Source: Ruminococcus sp. (GTDB lineage: Bacteria; Bacillota; Clostridia; Oscillospirales; Ruminococcaceae). From it: a DNA stretch of 61,303 nt. Location of the stretch: NCBI GenBank assembly GCA_030531185.1, contig JAUNOG010000009.1, forward strand, positions 1 to 61,303, read 5' to 3'. Numbering within the stretch: the first letter of the stretch is position 1; every line of letters starts with the position of its first letter. Below the pieces are notes generated by a model. That model was not told the origin of the DNA, did not search any database, and was given only the letters and a program-made list of their open reading frames with translations. Of this stretch, positions 25,496 to 36,545 are shown piece after piece. The translations under genes were made by a program, and so were the position numbers.

Positions 25496-25891
25496 TTAAG
25501 CGGTTTTAACAAATCCGGACTTTATATGCCTGCCCGTTTTGGTGATAAATGCAACTATGGGAGCGACTATTTTTCTGTGGATAACGCCTGAAATTTTCCT
25601 TGCGGCGGATATAACGGTCATATCTCCTATTTTAAGAATTCCTCCGCAGCCCACAAGCATACCGAAAAGGGAATAATACCGAATTTCACCCGTAAGACCC
25701 GTACTGAAAACATAGAGTACAAGACCGAAGAAAACCACGCATAAAAAGTCGCTTATAAAAGAAAGTATCTTCCCGTGGGGAAGTAAAACTCTTATAACGG
25801 CAACAGCGGATAAGACCGCTCCGATACACATACCCACAGCTACCGCGGAGGGAAACACGCCGAACATTTCGGCTTTTTCAAAAAAGTCCAT
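25496..25891 (-). CDS. yabQ: Spore cortex protein YabQ
   Basis: About 131 residues, three to four membrane helices (~14-35, ~45-67, ~75-92) and a basic amphipathic end, as in YabQ, a forespore-outer-membrane protein required for cortex assembly in Bacillus. ATG at 25891 has AGGTG upstream; a GTG at 25900 overlapping the yabP stop is an alternative. Confidence 0.78.
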   Translation of the reverse strand: MDFFEKAEMFGVFPSAVAVGMCIGAVLSAVAVIRVLLPHGKILSFISDFLCVVFFGLVLYVFSTGLTGEIRYYSLFGMLVGCGGILKIGDMTVISAARKISGVIHRKIVAPIVAFITKTGRHIKSGFVKTA

Positions 25892-25896
25892 ATACG

Positions 25897-26169
25897 TCAC
25901 CTGAAAAGCTTGCCCAGCGTTGTAAGCTTTTTATGCCTGTCCTTTTCGCCGTAGACAAGCGACGTTATATCGCCCTCCACATTCAGATCGCCGCTGTCGA
26001 CGCTCATTTCGTTGATATGCAGACATTTCCCCCTGATCGTAAGCTCGCCTAGCTGAGTGAAAAGACGTATTTCCTCCTCGTTAAAGCTGTCAACGTCCGT
26101 AACGCCCGTAAGCATCAGACGGGAGCGGTTTTCAAGTATTGCGTTGTGTCTGCCCTGAATTTCGTTCAT
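25897..26169 (-). CDS. yabP: Sporulation protein YabP
   Basis: 90 residues of the YabP/YqfC fold: RLMLTGVTDVDSFNEEEI, TQLGELTIRGKCLHINEMSVDSGDLNVEG. Works with YabQ in spore formation. The ATG at 26169 is 7 nt after GGAGGT; the longer frame begins on the ribosome site itself. In Bacillus the preceding gene is rqcP (yabO); here a divergent dusB lies upstream instead. Confidence 0.85.
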   Translation of the reverse strand: MNEIQGRHNAILENRSRLMLTGVTDVDSFNEEEIRLFTQLGELTIRGKCLHINEMSVDSGDLNVEGDITSLVYGEKDRHKKLTTLGKLFR

Positions 26170-26314
26170 AACGCGCACCTCCAAAAGTTATAATATGATG
26201 ATACAATTATATGCGCCAAATCAATGGGCAATGCACAAATATCGTGCGTCTGCGGGAACTTTCAATTCAGGACTTACTTCTGGCGGTTCTTTTTATTTTG
26301 CACCGCTGATCTGC

Positions 26315-26343
26315 TTGCAACTCCTGATTTTTTATGCTATAAT
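26315..26343 (+). promoter_or_regulatory. Promoter of the dusB operon
   Basis: TTGCAA (26315-26320), 17-bp spacer, TATAAT (26338-26343), 28 nt before the ATG. Confidence 0.8.
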
Positions 26344-26371
26344 AATATAAATACTCAACAGGAGAATTAAA

Positions 26372-27349
26372 ATGGATCATATAAACATAGGAAATGTAAA
26401 AATAGAAAAAACTGCCGCTCTAGCTCCTATGGCGTCTGTGGCGGATAAATCTTATCGGCTGCTTTGTAAGGAATTCGGCGCGGCTTATCTTGTAAGCGAA
26501 ATGATCTCCTCCAAGGGGCTATGCTTCGGCGACAAAAAGACAGCCCGTTTATGCGAGATCGAGCCGGAGGAACGCCCCTACGCTTTACAGATTTTCGGCG
26601 AAGAACCATATTATATGGGCAAGGCGGCGGATATGCTTAATAAGTTCGCTCCAGATATTATCGATATAAATATGGGCTGTCCCGTGCCGAAAATCGTGGG
26701 TAACGGCTCAGGCTCCGTGCTGATGAAAGACCCGCAGAGAGCTTTTGAAATTGCAAAGGAAGTCGTGAAAAACGCTCAGTGTCCCGTGACGGTGAAATTC
26801 AGGGCAGGCTGGGACGAAAACAGCATAAACGCCGTAGAATTTGCAAAAATTATGGAACAGTCGGGAGTTTCCGCTATAGCTGTTCACGGACGTACCCGCA
26901 CGCAGTTCTATTCAGGCACAGCGGATTGGGATATTATCCGACAGGTCAAGGAGACTGTGAAAATTCCCGTAATGGGCAACGGCGACGTTAAGGACGGCAT
27001 AAACTGTAAAAAAATGTACGAAGAAACGGGCTGCGACTTGGTAATGCTTGCACGCGGCTCCTACGGCAGACCGTGGGTATTCAGGGAGATAGGGCATTAC
27101 CTTGAAACGGGAGAAAACCTCCCCGAACCGAGCATAAAGGAAAAAATGTCGGTGATGATACGTCACTGCGAGTATCTTTGCAGATACAAGGGCGAAAAGC
27201 AGGGAATGAAAGAGGCACGCAAGAATGTTGCTTGGTATGTTAAAGGTCTTAAAGGCTCGGCAAGGCTTAGAGCCGAGTGCGGTAACCTCGATACCTTGGA
27301 ACAGGCAAAAGAAATGGCTGAAAGAATTATCGGTATGCAGAATGAGTAA
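26372..27349 (+). CDS. dusB: tRNA-dihydrouridine synthase
   Basis: 325 residues. FMN barrel motifs: LAPMASVADKSYR, INMGCPVPKIVGNGSG (active-site Cys), KFRAGWD, HGRTRTQFYSG, MLARGSYGRPW. Reduces specific uridines in tRNA. AGGAG precedes the ATG. Heads a four-gene operon with a HAD phosphatase, Nif3-like and rqcH. Confidence 0.92.
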   Translation: MDHINIGNVKIEKTAALAPMASVADKSYRLLCKEFGAAYLVSEMISSKGLCFGDKKTARLCEIEPEERPYALQIFGEEPYYMGKAADMLNKFAPDIIDINMGCPVPKIVGNGSGSVLMKDPQRAFEIAKEVVKNAQCPVTVKFRAGWDENSINAVEFAKIMEQSGVSAIAVHGRTRTQFYSGTADWDIIRQVKETVKIPVMGNGDVKDGINCKKMYEETGCDLVMLARGSYGRPWVFREIGHYLETGENLPEPSIKEKMSVMIRHCEYLCRYKGEKQGMKEARKNVAWYVKGLKGSARLRAECGNLDTLEQAKEMAERIIGMQNE

Positions 27350-27370
27350 TAAGGAGCAGACAATAGCAAT

Positions 27371-28012
27371 ATGAAATACAACACATATCTTTTTGACTTG
27401 GACGGTACTCTTACCGACTCGGGCTTGGGAATTATAAACGGAGTTAAATATTCCCTGGAAAAATCGGGAGACGAAATTCCCCCTCAAAACACTTTGCTTA
27501 AATTTATCGGTCCGCCGCTGTGGGAGTCCTTTGAAAGCTTTTTGGGATTTTCAAAGGAAAAGGCGGAAACTGCCGTTAAGTATTACAGAGAGTATTACCG
27601 TGAGACGGGATTGTTTGAAAATGCGGTGTACGAGGGAATTCCCGAGCTTCTGAAAAAGCTTAAAAACAGCGGGAAACAGCTTGCTGTGGCAACCTCAAAG
27701 CCCGAACCCTTTTCTGTGAGAATTCTGGAGCATTTCGGTCTTGCGGAGTATTTTGGCAGCATTACAGGCTCCGATCTTGACGGCACAAGAATAGAAAAAT
27801 CTGAGGTTGTTGCCTGCGCTCTTGAACGGTGCGGAGTTACGGATAAGTCCTCAGCCGTTATGGTAGGGGACAGAAAGCACGATATTATCGGCGCTCACGC
27901 CAACGGTCTGGAATGTATGTATGTTATGTACGGTTACGGCAATATCGACGAGGCAAGAGAGCATAATGCGGAGTACATTGTGAACAGTCCCATGGAAATT
28001 GCAGACATATAA
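27371..28012 (+). CDS. HAD phosphatase (phosphoglycolate phosphatase-like)
   Basis: 213 residues. Motif I FDLDGTLTDS, Thr/Ser of motif II in VATSK, Lys before PEPF, motif IV MVGDRKHDI; a helical cap between 18 and 80. Subfamily fits Gph/PpaX-type phosphatases that remove phosphoglycolate or pyrophosphate. Exact substrate uncertain. Confidence 0.85.
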   Translation: MKYNTYLFDLDGTLTDSGLGIINGVKYSLEKSGDEIPPQNTLLKFIGPPLWESFESFLGFSKEKAETAVKYYREYYRETGLFENAVYEGIPELLKKLKNSGKQLAVATSKPEPFSVRILEHFGLAEYFGSITGSDLDGTRIEKSEVVACALERCGVTDKSSAVMVGDRKHDIIGAHANGLECMYVMYGYGNIDEAREHNAEYIVNSPMEIADI

Positions 28013-28024
28013 GGAGAATTCACT

Positions 28025-28813
28025 ATGCTTACAATAAAGGATATTTATGATTATATAGATGAAATTGCCCCCTTTTCATTGCAGGAAAGCTACGATAACA
28101 GCGGACTTATTATCGGCAATGGAAAATACGGAGTAACAAAAGCCTTGATCGCTCTGGACGTTACGGCAGATATAGCTTGGGAAGCGGTAAAAACAGGCGC
28201 AGAGCTTATAATCACTCACCACCCGATTATATTTAAGGCTGTCAAGAGGATAGATACCGAAACTCCACTGGGAATTCTTCTTGCAAACGATATTTCGGTG
28301 ATATCCGCTCACACAAATTTTGACAGCGCTGTAATGAACGATATACTCTGTGAAAAACTGGGGCTTACGCCTAAAGAGCCTCTTGCAGTCGAAAACGGAG
28401 TTCCTATAGGTTATATCTGCGAGACAGATAAGGAATACACCGCAAAGGAGATCGCACAGCTTATTAAAACCGCTCTGGGAAATAAGGTCGTTCGTTATAA
28501 CGATTTTACCGACAATGATGTCCGCAGTGAGGAAAGAGAAAAAATAACCCGTATTGCGGTATGCTCGGGCAGCGGCGGAAGCTTTCTCCCCGAGGTTATT
28601 TCAAAGAACTGCGGCGCGTTTATCACGGGGGACGTTAAGCACGACGTTTTTATTGACGGACACAATGCGGGTATCCGTATATTTGACGCAGGGCATTTTC
28701 ATACCGAGAATATTTTCTGTGATTATATGCGGAAAACGCTGTCGGAAAAATTCCCCGAGACGGAATTTACCGTTGCAAAGAACAACAGAGATATTTTAAA
28801 CTATGAATTTTAA
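28025..28813 (+). CDS. Nif3-like dinuclear metal centre protein
   Basis: 262 residues. Metal-binding ITHHPIIF and HTNFD near the N terminus and DAGHFHTEN near the C terminus, plus SGSGG and FITGDVKHD, all Nif3/YqfO hallmarks. Forms hexameric toroids; often annotated GTP cyclohydrolase I type 2, but function is unclear. 12 nt from both neighbours. Confidence 0.88.
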   Translation: MLTIKDIYDYIDEIAPFSLQESYDNSGLIIGNGKYGVTKALIALDVTADIAWEAVKTGAELIITHHPIIFKAVKRIDTETPLGILLANDISVISAHTNFDSAVMNDILCEKLGLTPKEPLAVENGVPIGYICETDKEYTAKEIAQLIKTALGNKVVRYNDFTDNDVRSEEREKITRIAVCSGSGGSFLPEVISKNCGAFITGDVKHDVFIDGHNAGIRIFDAGHFHTENIFCDYMRKTLSEKFPETEFTVAKNNRDILNYEF

Positions 28814-28825
28814 GGAGATATAAAA

Positions 28826-30613
28826 GTGGCTTTAGACGGAGTATATTTAAGTCTGCTGAAAAAGGAATTCGGCTGCCTTTTGAACGGACGTGTGGATAAA
28901 ATTCACCAGCCCTCCAGAGAGGAAATTATCATAGCGGTACGCACCCGCGAGGAGGGTCTTAAAAGACTGCTTATCGCAACAGGCTCAGGCTCTGCGAGAA
29001 TACATTTCACCACCGCGGAAATAGAAAATCCCAAACAGCCGCCTATGTTCTGTATGCTTATGAGAAAGCATTTGTCCTCGGGCAAGCTTGTGAATATCCG
29101 ACAGGACGGCTATGAAAGAATACTGTATCTGGATTTTGACGCCTCCAACGAAATGGGCGATATTGTAAGAATTACTCTTGCGGTTGAAATTATGGGCAGA
29201 CGTTCAAATCTTCTGATATTAAATTCTGAGGGAAGGATCATTGACAGTATCAAGCGTGTGGGACAGGACGTCTCTTCACGTCCCGTACTGCCGGGAATGA
29301 CCTACGAGGTTCCCCCGAGAGAGGATAAGCTGAGTCTTACCGAGTGTGACAGAGCTGATTTTGAGGAGCGTATCAAGGCTCAGCCCGCACAGGAGCTTTC
29401 AAAGGGCATTATGAAAACGCTGGAGGGAATATCTCCCGTTTTCGCAAGAGAATGTGCCTTTTTTGCAGGTCATGGCGAGGAGCTTATTATCGGAAATATG
29501 ACTTCCGATCATTTTGACCGACTGTGGTTTTATGTAGGCAGAGTGAGGGAAGGTCTTGAAAATGCCCTCAATAAATTTACCGTTATCAAAACGAAAGAGG
29601 GCAGTCTCAAGGACTTCTGTTTCTGCGAGATAAATCAGTACGGCGGACTTATGGTGACAAAGTTTTTCGCCTCTCCGTCGGAACTGCTGGACTATTTTTA
29701 CTCGGAAAGAGACGCTTTGTCCCGCACAAAGCAGAAAGCGCAGGACTTATTCAGACTTCTTGCAAACACCATAGAGCGTACCGAAAGACGTGTGCAAAAT
29801 CAGAAAATCGAGCTGTCGGAGTGCGCCGAGCGCGAGAAATTCCGTCAATACGGAGACCTGATAATGGCAAATCTATACGGACTTGAAAAGGGAATGACGG
29901 AGCTGGAGGCTTATAACTTCTATCTGGAGGAAAATCCCCTTGTGAAAATCCCGCTGGATAAAAGACTTACGCCAACGCAGAACGCTCAGAAGTACTACAA
30001 AGAGTACCGCAAGCTTGACACCGCCGAAAAAAAGCTGAGGGAGCTTATCTCTGCAGGCGAGGAGGAAGTCAAGTATCTTGACACTGTATTTGACGCATTG
30101 ACGAGAGCGCAGACCGAGGGCGACATAGGCGAGCTGAGAAACGAGCTTGCCGAGCAGGGCTATGTAAAGCGGGGAAAATTCAAGGGCAAGCCTCCGAAAG
30201 CAATGCCTCCGCTGAAATTCCGCTCATCGGAGGGCTATGAGATACGTGTGGGAAGAAACAACAAGCAGAACGATATGCTTACCTGCAAGCAGGCGGAGAA
30301 ATCCGATATATGGCTGCACGTCAAGGATATAACGGGCTGTCACGTTATAATAAGCTGTCCGAAAACCGAGAACGGCAAAGCCAATAGCGTATCAGACGAA
30401 ATGCCTCCCGACAGGACAATAGAGGAGGCGGCGGTAATAGCGGCGTATTATTCCAAGGGAAAAAACTCGTCAAGAGTTGACGTGGACTACACCTTTATCC
30501 GCAACGTAAAAAAACCGAACGGAGCCAAGCCGGGAATGGTGATATTTACCCACAACTACACCATAACCGTCAAGCCCGACGAAGAACTGGTAAAAAGTCT
30601 TGCGGTGCAGTGA
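28826..30613 (+). CDS. rqcH: Ribosome quality control protein RqcH (NFACT family)
   Basis: 595 residues. NFACT-N (MALDGVYLSLLKKE, NGRVDKIHQP), HhH and coiled-coil middle (~280-420) and NFACT-R (YEIRVGRNNKQND, DIWLHVKD, VDYT). RqcH binds stalled 50S-peptidyl-tRNA and adds C-terminal Ala tails. GTG start at 28826 with AAGGAG upstream. Confidence 0.92.
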   Translation: MALDGVYLSLLKKEFGCLLNGRVDKIHQPSREEIIIAVRTREEGLKRLLIATGSGSARIHFTTAEIENPKQPPMFCMLMRKHLSSGKLVNIRQDGYERILYLDFDASNEMGDIVRITLAVEIMGRRSNLLILNSEGRIIDSIKRVGQDVSSRPVLPGMTYEVPPREDKLSLTECDRADFEERIKAQPAQELSKGIMKTLEGISPVFARECAFFAGHGEELIIGNMTSDHFDRLWFYVGRVREGLENALNKFTVIKTKEGSLKDFCFCEINQYGGLMVTKFFASPSELLDYFYSERDALSRTKQKAQDLFRLLANTIERTERRVQNQKIELSECAEREKFRQYGDLIMANLYGLEKGMTELEAYNFYLEENPLVKIPLDKRLTPTQNAQKYYKEYRKLDTAEKKLRELISAGEEEVKYLDTVFDALTRAQTEGDIGELRNELAEQGYVKRGKFKGKPPKAMPPLKFRSSEGYEIRVGRNNKQNDMLTCKQAEKSDIWLHVKDITGCHVIISCPKTENGKANSVSDEMPPDRTIEEAAVIAAYYSKGKNSSRVDVDYTFIRNVKKPNGAKPGMVIFTHNYTITVKPDEELVKSLAVQ

Positions 30614-30676
30614 TATACAGCGTAAGGTTCATTCATATTTACAGAAAAACAAGCTGAATGCTTTGTTATAAGATGC

Positions 30677-30692
30677 TTAGAAAAAATTCTAA
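30677..30692. promoter_or_regulatory. Upstream operator of the SdpR-type operon
   Basis: Palindrome TTAGAA-AAAA-TTCTAA just upstream of the -35 box. Its centre is 56 bp from the second operator. Same motif and spacing as the ABC-exporter promoter at 38.3 kb. Confidence 0.75.
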
Positions 30693-30699
30693 ATGCCCG

Positions 30700-30728
30700 T
30701 TGACAAAGCGTTTGGCTTGTGTTATAAT
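30700..30728 (+). promoter_or_regulatory. Consensus promoter of the SdpR/SdpI-type operon
   Basis: TTGACA (30700-30705), 17-bp spacer, TATAAT (30723-30728). Confidence 0.88.
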
Positions 30729-30730
30729 AT

Positions 30731-30750
30731 ATTTAGACGAAATTCTAAAT
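30731..30750. promoter_or_regulatory. Operator over the transcription start of the SdpR-type operon
   Basis: ATTTAGAC-GAAA-TTCTAAAT, one mismatch from a perfect palindrome, lying at the expected +1. Probable autorepression site for the ArsR-family regulator. Confidence 0.75.
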
Positions 30751-30786
30751 AGTCTGTCTGAGATATAATTGAAAGAAGATGAAAAA

Positions 30787-31098
30787 ATGGGCTTTCCCGA
30801 AACATTTAAGGCGTTATCCGACCCTGTGCGCCGAGAGATACTTACTATGCTTAAAGAGGGGCGAAAATCTGCGGGGGAGATTTCCTCGCATTTTGATATG
30901 ACGGGCGCGACAGTGTCCTATCACCTCAGCCAACTGAAAAAAGCGGGTCTTGTATACGAGGAGAGGGAGAAAAATTTTATATTTTACAGTCTGAATATAT
31001 CTGTGTTTGAGGAGATAATGATGTGGGTATCTCAGTTCACTTCGGACGCTAAAACGGATATCGCAAAGGAGGCGGAAAGCTGTGAAAATCAAGCTTAG
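30787..31098 (+). CDS. ArsR/SdpR-family transcriptional repressor
   Basis: 103 residues; winged helix with FKALSDPVRREILTMLKEG, the recognition helix region MTGATVSYHLSQLKKAGLV and the wing YEEREKNFIFYSLN. No metal-binding Cys motif, as in SdpR autorepressors. Overlaps the SdpI-like gene by 17 nt. ATG at 30787 is favoured over TTG at 30769; the ribosome site is weak. Confidence 0.88.
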   Translation: MGFPETFKALSDPVRREILTMLKEGRKSAGEISSHFDMTGATVSYHLSQLKKAGLVYEEREKNFIFYSLNISVFEEIMMWVSQFTSDAKTDIAKEAESCENQA

Positions 31099-31705
31099 CC
31101 GGACGGATATATTTACCGCTCTGCTGTGTCTTACGGGCACGATCCCCGGGATAATGTTTTACGGTGAACTGCCTGAAAGAATTCCCGTACACTTTGATAT
31201 TAACGATCAGCCCGATAACTATGCCGATAAAGCGTTGGTGATTTTCGGAATTCCAGTACTGATGTGCATTCTTCAGACAGTGTGCTGTGCTTATGCGTTT
31301 GAACGAGAGGGAGAGAAAGTCCCCAAGAGGGCAAGGTTTGTAATCAGGTTTATTATTCCGGTTCTTACCGTTCTTTTAGAAACCGTCACAATAATGTTTT
31401 CATTGGACCGCCGCATTAAAGTTGGCACAACAATAATGATCTTTTTATCCCTGATGATGATAATTCTGGGCAATTATCTGCCCAAGTGCAGGAGAAATTC
31501 CACGTTCGGAATTAAAATTCCGACAACGCTTAAAAGCGATTATGTGTGGGATAAAACTAACCGTTTTGCAGGGCGGCTGTATATAGCGGCGGGGATAATC
31601 GCTATTCCCCTTTCAATTGCTGAAATGTTTATACCCGCCGTAACTATACTGATTTCGTCTGTGATCATTCCGATAGGGTATTCATTTATTGTTACAGAAA
31701 AATAA
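31082..31705 (+). CDS. SdpI-family membrane protein
   Basis: 207 residues with six membrane segments; N-terminal DUF1648 part (IPVHFDINDQPDNYADK) and the SdpI motif NYLPKCRRNSTFGIKIPTTL. In Bacillus SdpI gives immunity to the SdpC toxin and sequesters SdpR at the membrane. Here no toxin gene is next to it. GTG start behind AAGGAGG. Confidence 0.87.
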   Translation: MKIKLSRTDIFTALLCLTGTIPGIMFYGELPERIPVHFDINDQPDNYADKALVIFGIPVLMCILQTVCCAYAFEREGEKVPKRARFVIRFIIPVLTVLLETVTIMFSLDRRIKVGTTIMIFLSLMMIILGNYLPKCRRNSTFGIKIPTTLKSDYVWDKTNRFAGRLYIAAGIIAIPLSIAEMFIPAVTILISSVIIPIGYSFIVTEK

Positions 31706-31713
31706 CAAGCAAA

Positions 31714-31757
31714 AACACAGGAGCTGATTTATTGTGCAGCTCCTGTGTTCGTTTTAT
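31714..31757. terminator. Bidirectional terminator between the SdpI-type gene and the histidine kinase gene
   Basis: 13-bp perfect stem AACACAGGAGCTG / CAGCTCCTGTGTT, 10-nt loop, with T runs on both strands. Confidence 0.88.
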
Positions 31758-31829
31758 TAGGTGTAGATTATATGTCTTTGTGATTTCATAAAGTTTAGTT
31801 AAAATAGCTTTCTCTTGACCAAACTCGCG

Positions 31830-33239
31830 CTAATCCTCCCTTGACTTATTTGGCAGGGTAAACACAAACTCCGTGTATTCGCCTTTGACGCTTCGCACCA
31901 TTATTTTTCCTCCGTGAAGCTGAATTATCGAGCGGACTATATTAAGTCCCAGACCAACGCCACGCGCGTCAAGACCTCGGGATTTATCCGTTTTGTAAAA
32001 TCTGTCGAATACCAGAGGCAGTTCGTCTTCCTCCAAGCCCTCGCCGCTGTTCTTGATCGATATGACCGTCATATAGCCTACCGGATTGAATGAAAATTCA
32101 ATATATCCGCCGTCGTTGACAAACTTTATAGCATTCTCGATAAGGTTGTACATAACCTGATGAATGAGATCGCAGTCGGCGTAAAGATTAACCCTGTCAA
32201 CGTCCAGTCCTTTGATCTCGATGTGCTTTGCTTCCAGCTTGCCTTCAAAGGTCACCAGCGTTTCCACAATGGGATCGAGTGCCGAGAAAACCGACATCGA
32301 CGGTTTCAGCTCGCCTGCCTCAATCTTAGCCAGATTGAGCATACTTTTTACAAGCCGCGTAAGTCTGTTTACTTCCGAAGAAATTATTTTAAGATAGTAC
32401 CTTTGCTGTTCTTTGGGGATCGTTCCGTCAAGCATACCGTCGACAAAGCCTCCTATGGACGTCATAGGCGTTCTCAGTTCGTGAGAGACGTTGGCAAGAA
32501 AGCTGTTTCTCATAGTGTCGTAGCTTTTCAGATTTGCCGCCATTTCATTAAAAGCTATGCTGAGCTGGCGGAATTCCGCCGTGTCGTAATCGGGAAGCGT
32601 CACCGAGAAATCGCCCGAGCCGAGCTTTTTGGCTACCTCTGCAATTTCGGTAATTGGAGAGGTAAGCTTGGTCGCGGCAAAATATACCAGAAACATTACC
32701 ACTATAAGCACCAGCACTGCGGAAACGATAAAGATCTCCATAATGTTGCGGACATAATTATCCTGAGCGGATTTCGGCGAATATGCGAGTATATAATACT
32801 GAGGACCGTTTCCTCTGAAGCTTACCCCCATAATGTGGCAGGTCTCTCCCAGCGCTCCGCCCAGACTGCTGTACACATACTTTCCCTCGCTGTTAAAGCT
32901 TTTAAGCCTGTCTGCCGGAACGCCGTCCTCAGCCGAGCCGGTTTTTATGACCACAAAGCCGTCCTCTGAGCATAGGAGAAAATCTGCGTTGCAGCTTATC
33001 GAGTAGCTTTTGAACTCCTGCGATACCTGCTCTTTCCACCCCTCGGGATCGTCGATTATCTGCTCTGCGGAAAACAAAGCGAGAGCCTTTGCGTTTTTGA
33101 GCATAAGACTCTTTTTTTCATCTAAAAAGTATCTGGAAGAAACAAGCAGTAATACTGTTCCTAAGCAACAAAAGCTTACCAGTATTACTGCCGAACATAT
33201 TGCAAAGTACTTAAAGAATATACTTTTGCGGTTATTCAT
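31830..33239 (-). CDS. Sensor histidine kinase
   Basis: 469 residues. TM1 ~11-33, extracellular sensor ~40-165, TM2 ~166-188, HAMP ~190-243, HisKA with the phospho-acceptor His ~253 (NVSHELRTPMTS), then HATPase N box (YNLIENAIKF), G boxes (GVGLGLNIV). Overlaps the response regulator gene by 8 nt. The sensor domain resembles the PhoR/ResE class in layout; the signal is unknown. Confidence 0.92.
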   Translation of the reverse strand: MNNRKSIFFKYFAICSAVILVSFCCLGTVLLLVSSRYFLDEKKSLMLKNAKALALFSAEQIIDDPEGWKEQVSQEFKSYSISCNADFLLCSEDGFVVIKTGSAEDGVPADRLKSFNSEGKYVYSSLGGALGETCHIMGVSFRGNGPQYYILAYSPKSAQDNYVRNIMEIFIVSAVLVLIVVMFLVYFAATKLTSPITEIAEVAKKLGSGDFSVTLPDYDTAEFRQLSIAFNEMAANLKSYDTMRNSFLANVSHELRTPMTSIGGFVDGMLDGTIPKEQQRYYLKIISSEVNRLTRLVKSMLNLAKIEAGELKPSMSVFSALDPIVETLVTFEGKLEAKHIEIKGLDVDRVNLYADCDLIHQVMYNLIENAIKFVNDGGYIEFSFNPVGYMTVISIKNSGEGLEEDELPLVFDRFYKTDKSRGLDARGVGLGLNIVRSIIQLHGGKIMVRSVKGEYTEFVFTLPNKSRED

Positions 33240-33933
33240 TGTTTTCTGCTACTTCAAATTTGTAACCTACGCCCCATACCGTTTTAAGAGCCCACTTGTC
33301 GGAAACGCCCTCAAGCTTTTCACGAAGTCTCTTAACGTGAACGTCAATGGTTCTGGAGTCGCCGTAGTATTCAAAGCCCCATACCTCGTCAAGAAGCTGG
33401 TCTCTCGTGTATACCCTGTTGGGATTTGAAGCGAGGTGGAAAAGCAGTTCAAGCTCCTTCGGCGGAGTATCGAGAACAACGCCGTTTACCCTCAGTTCAT
33501 ATCTTGTCATATTGACCGAGAGCTTGTCATACTTGACTTCCTTAATCTCAGCCTCTCCCGAGGACTGTCCCACTCTTCTGTAAACAGCCTTGATACGGGC
33601 AATAACTTCCTTTGTATCAAAAGGCTTAACAATGTAATCGTCTGCTCCCAGCTCAAGACCGAGAACCTTATCGAAGGTCTCAACCTTTGCTGTGATCATA
33701 ATGATCGGCACATTGGATTTCTTTCTGATCTCTCTGCATACCTGCCAGCCGTCAATACCGGGGAGCATAATATCCAGAAGGATAATATCTGGCTTCAAGG
33801 CGTTGAATTTTACAACAGCCTCCTCGCCATCGTGAGCGAGAATTACGCCGTAGCCTTCTTTTTCAAGGTAAAGACGCAGCAGCTCGCAAATGTTTTTGTC
33901 ATCGTCGACTACAAGAACTCTTCCAAGTGACAT
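33232..33933 (-). CDS. OmpR/PhoB-family response regulator
   Basis: 233 residues. Receiver domain: acidic pair D10-D12, phospho-acceptor D54 (LLDIMLPG), Thr in ITAK, Lys in YIVKPFD. C-terminal winged helix ends with YYGDSRTIDVHVKRLREKLE. Upstream gene of the two-component pair. Confidence 0.92.
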   Translation of the reverse strand: MSLGRVLVVDDDKNICELLRLYLEKEGYGVILAHDGEEAVVKFNALKPDIILLDIMLPGIDGWQVCREIRKKSNVPIIMITAKVETFDKVLGLELGADDYIVKPFDTKEVIARIKAVYRRVGQSSGEAEIKEVKYDKLSVNMTRYELRVNGVVLDTPPKELELLFHLASNPNRVYTRDQLLDEVWGFEYYGDSRTIDVHVKRLREKLEGVSDKWALKTVWGVGYKFEVAENNE

Positions 33934-34361
33934 TTTTCATCTTCCTTCCATAAAAAAATAAACAAATGAAACTCTGCCTGCATACCTTTGCAGGCCTTCC
34001 CTTACCATACCTGTTTTGAAATTCTGAATTTGAACAAACCAAAATCAAAATTTCAATTAATACTAACATTATAACAAATTCACAAACACGTTGTATGAAC
34101 AATATGTTAAATTAATGATAATTTTTAAAACATTACGCGCAAAAAAGTATTAACTGTAAATAGAAAATACACAATTAAAGTAAGATTTACAATTATTCAA
34201 AACAACATTATAAAAAATTGGTATAATATTAAAATAAATCCTACTAATATTATACCTTATTAGTAAGCATAAAGCAAATGACTTACAGCACAAATTTCGG
34301 CAATTTTTGAGGCAATAAATTGTGCATATCTCCAAAAATTATAAAAAACACATCAAATGAC
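33934..34361. other. AT-rich region between the two-component system and groESL
   Basis: No gene is supported. It holds a small GCCTGCA/TGCAGGC hairpin (33976-33995) in the leader of the response regulator, a minus-strand TATAAT (34073-34068) with a poor -35 box that may be its promoter, and a TACTAAT/ATTAGTA inverted repeat (34242-34265) of unknown role. Confidence 0.5.
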
Positions 34362-34389
34362 TTGAAATTCATAAAAAAAGTGGTACAAT
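34362..34389 (+). promoter_or_regulatory. Promoter of groES-groEL
   Basis: TTGAAA (34362-34367), 16-bp spacer, TACAAT (34384-34389), followed directly by CIRCE. Confidence 0.8.
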
Positions 34390-34393
34390 ATAT

Positions 34394-34420
34394 TTAGCAC
34401 TCAAAGAACCAGAGTGCTAA
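34394..34420. promoter_or_regulatory. CIRCE element (HrcA operator)
   Basis: TTAGCACTC, 9-nt spacer, GAGTGCTAA: a perfect match to the HrcA operator, over the expected transcription start. A third half-site GAGTGCTAA follows at 34435-34443. Confidence 0.97.
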
Positions 34421-34488
34421 CAACTTACCGAAACGAGTGCTAACCGATGTAAAAATCGGCGGACGAGTTTCAGAAAAGCTAAATATAA

Positions 34489-34788
<300 letters not shown>

Positions 34789-34820
34789 AGACATATTGAT
34801 ATTACAGAAATCGGAGGTAA

Positions 34821-36467
<1,647 letters not shown>

Positions 36468-36499
36468 TCCCGTAAAAAAATCCCCATATAAACAGATCA

Positions 36500-36531
36500 C
36501 CCCGAGCGGACAGTATCCGCTCGGGGTTTTT
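36500..36531. terminator. Terminator of groESL
   Basis: 11-bp stem CCCCGAGCGGA / TCCGCTCGGGG, 5-nt loop, then TTTTT. Also the likely end for the converging ABC exporter operon. Confidence 0.93.
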
Positions 36532-36545
36532 GTATGCAGTGTTCG

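Noticed and set aside
32160..32969. Frame of 269 codons opposite the histidine kinase gene
   Set aside because: Antisense to the HAMP/HisKA/HATPase coding region, basic and Cys-rich composition, no start signals.
34150..34335. Small minus-strand frame upstream of groES
   Set aside because: AT-rich, no ribosome site, no protein-like composition.
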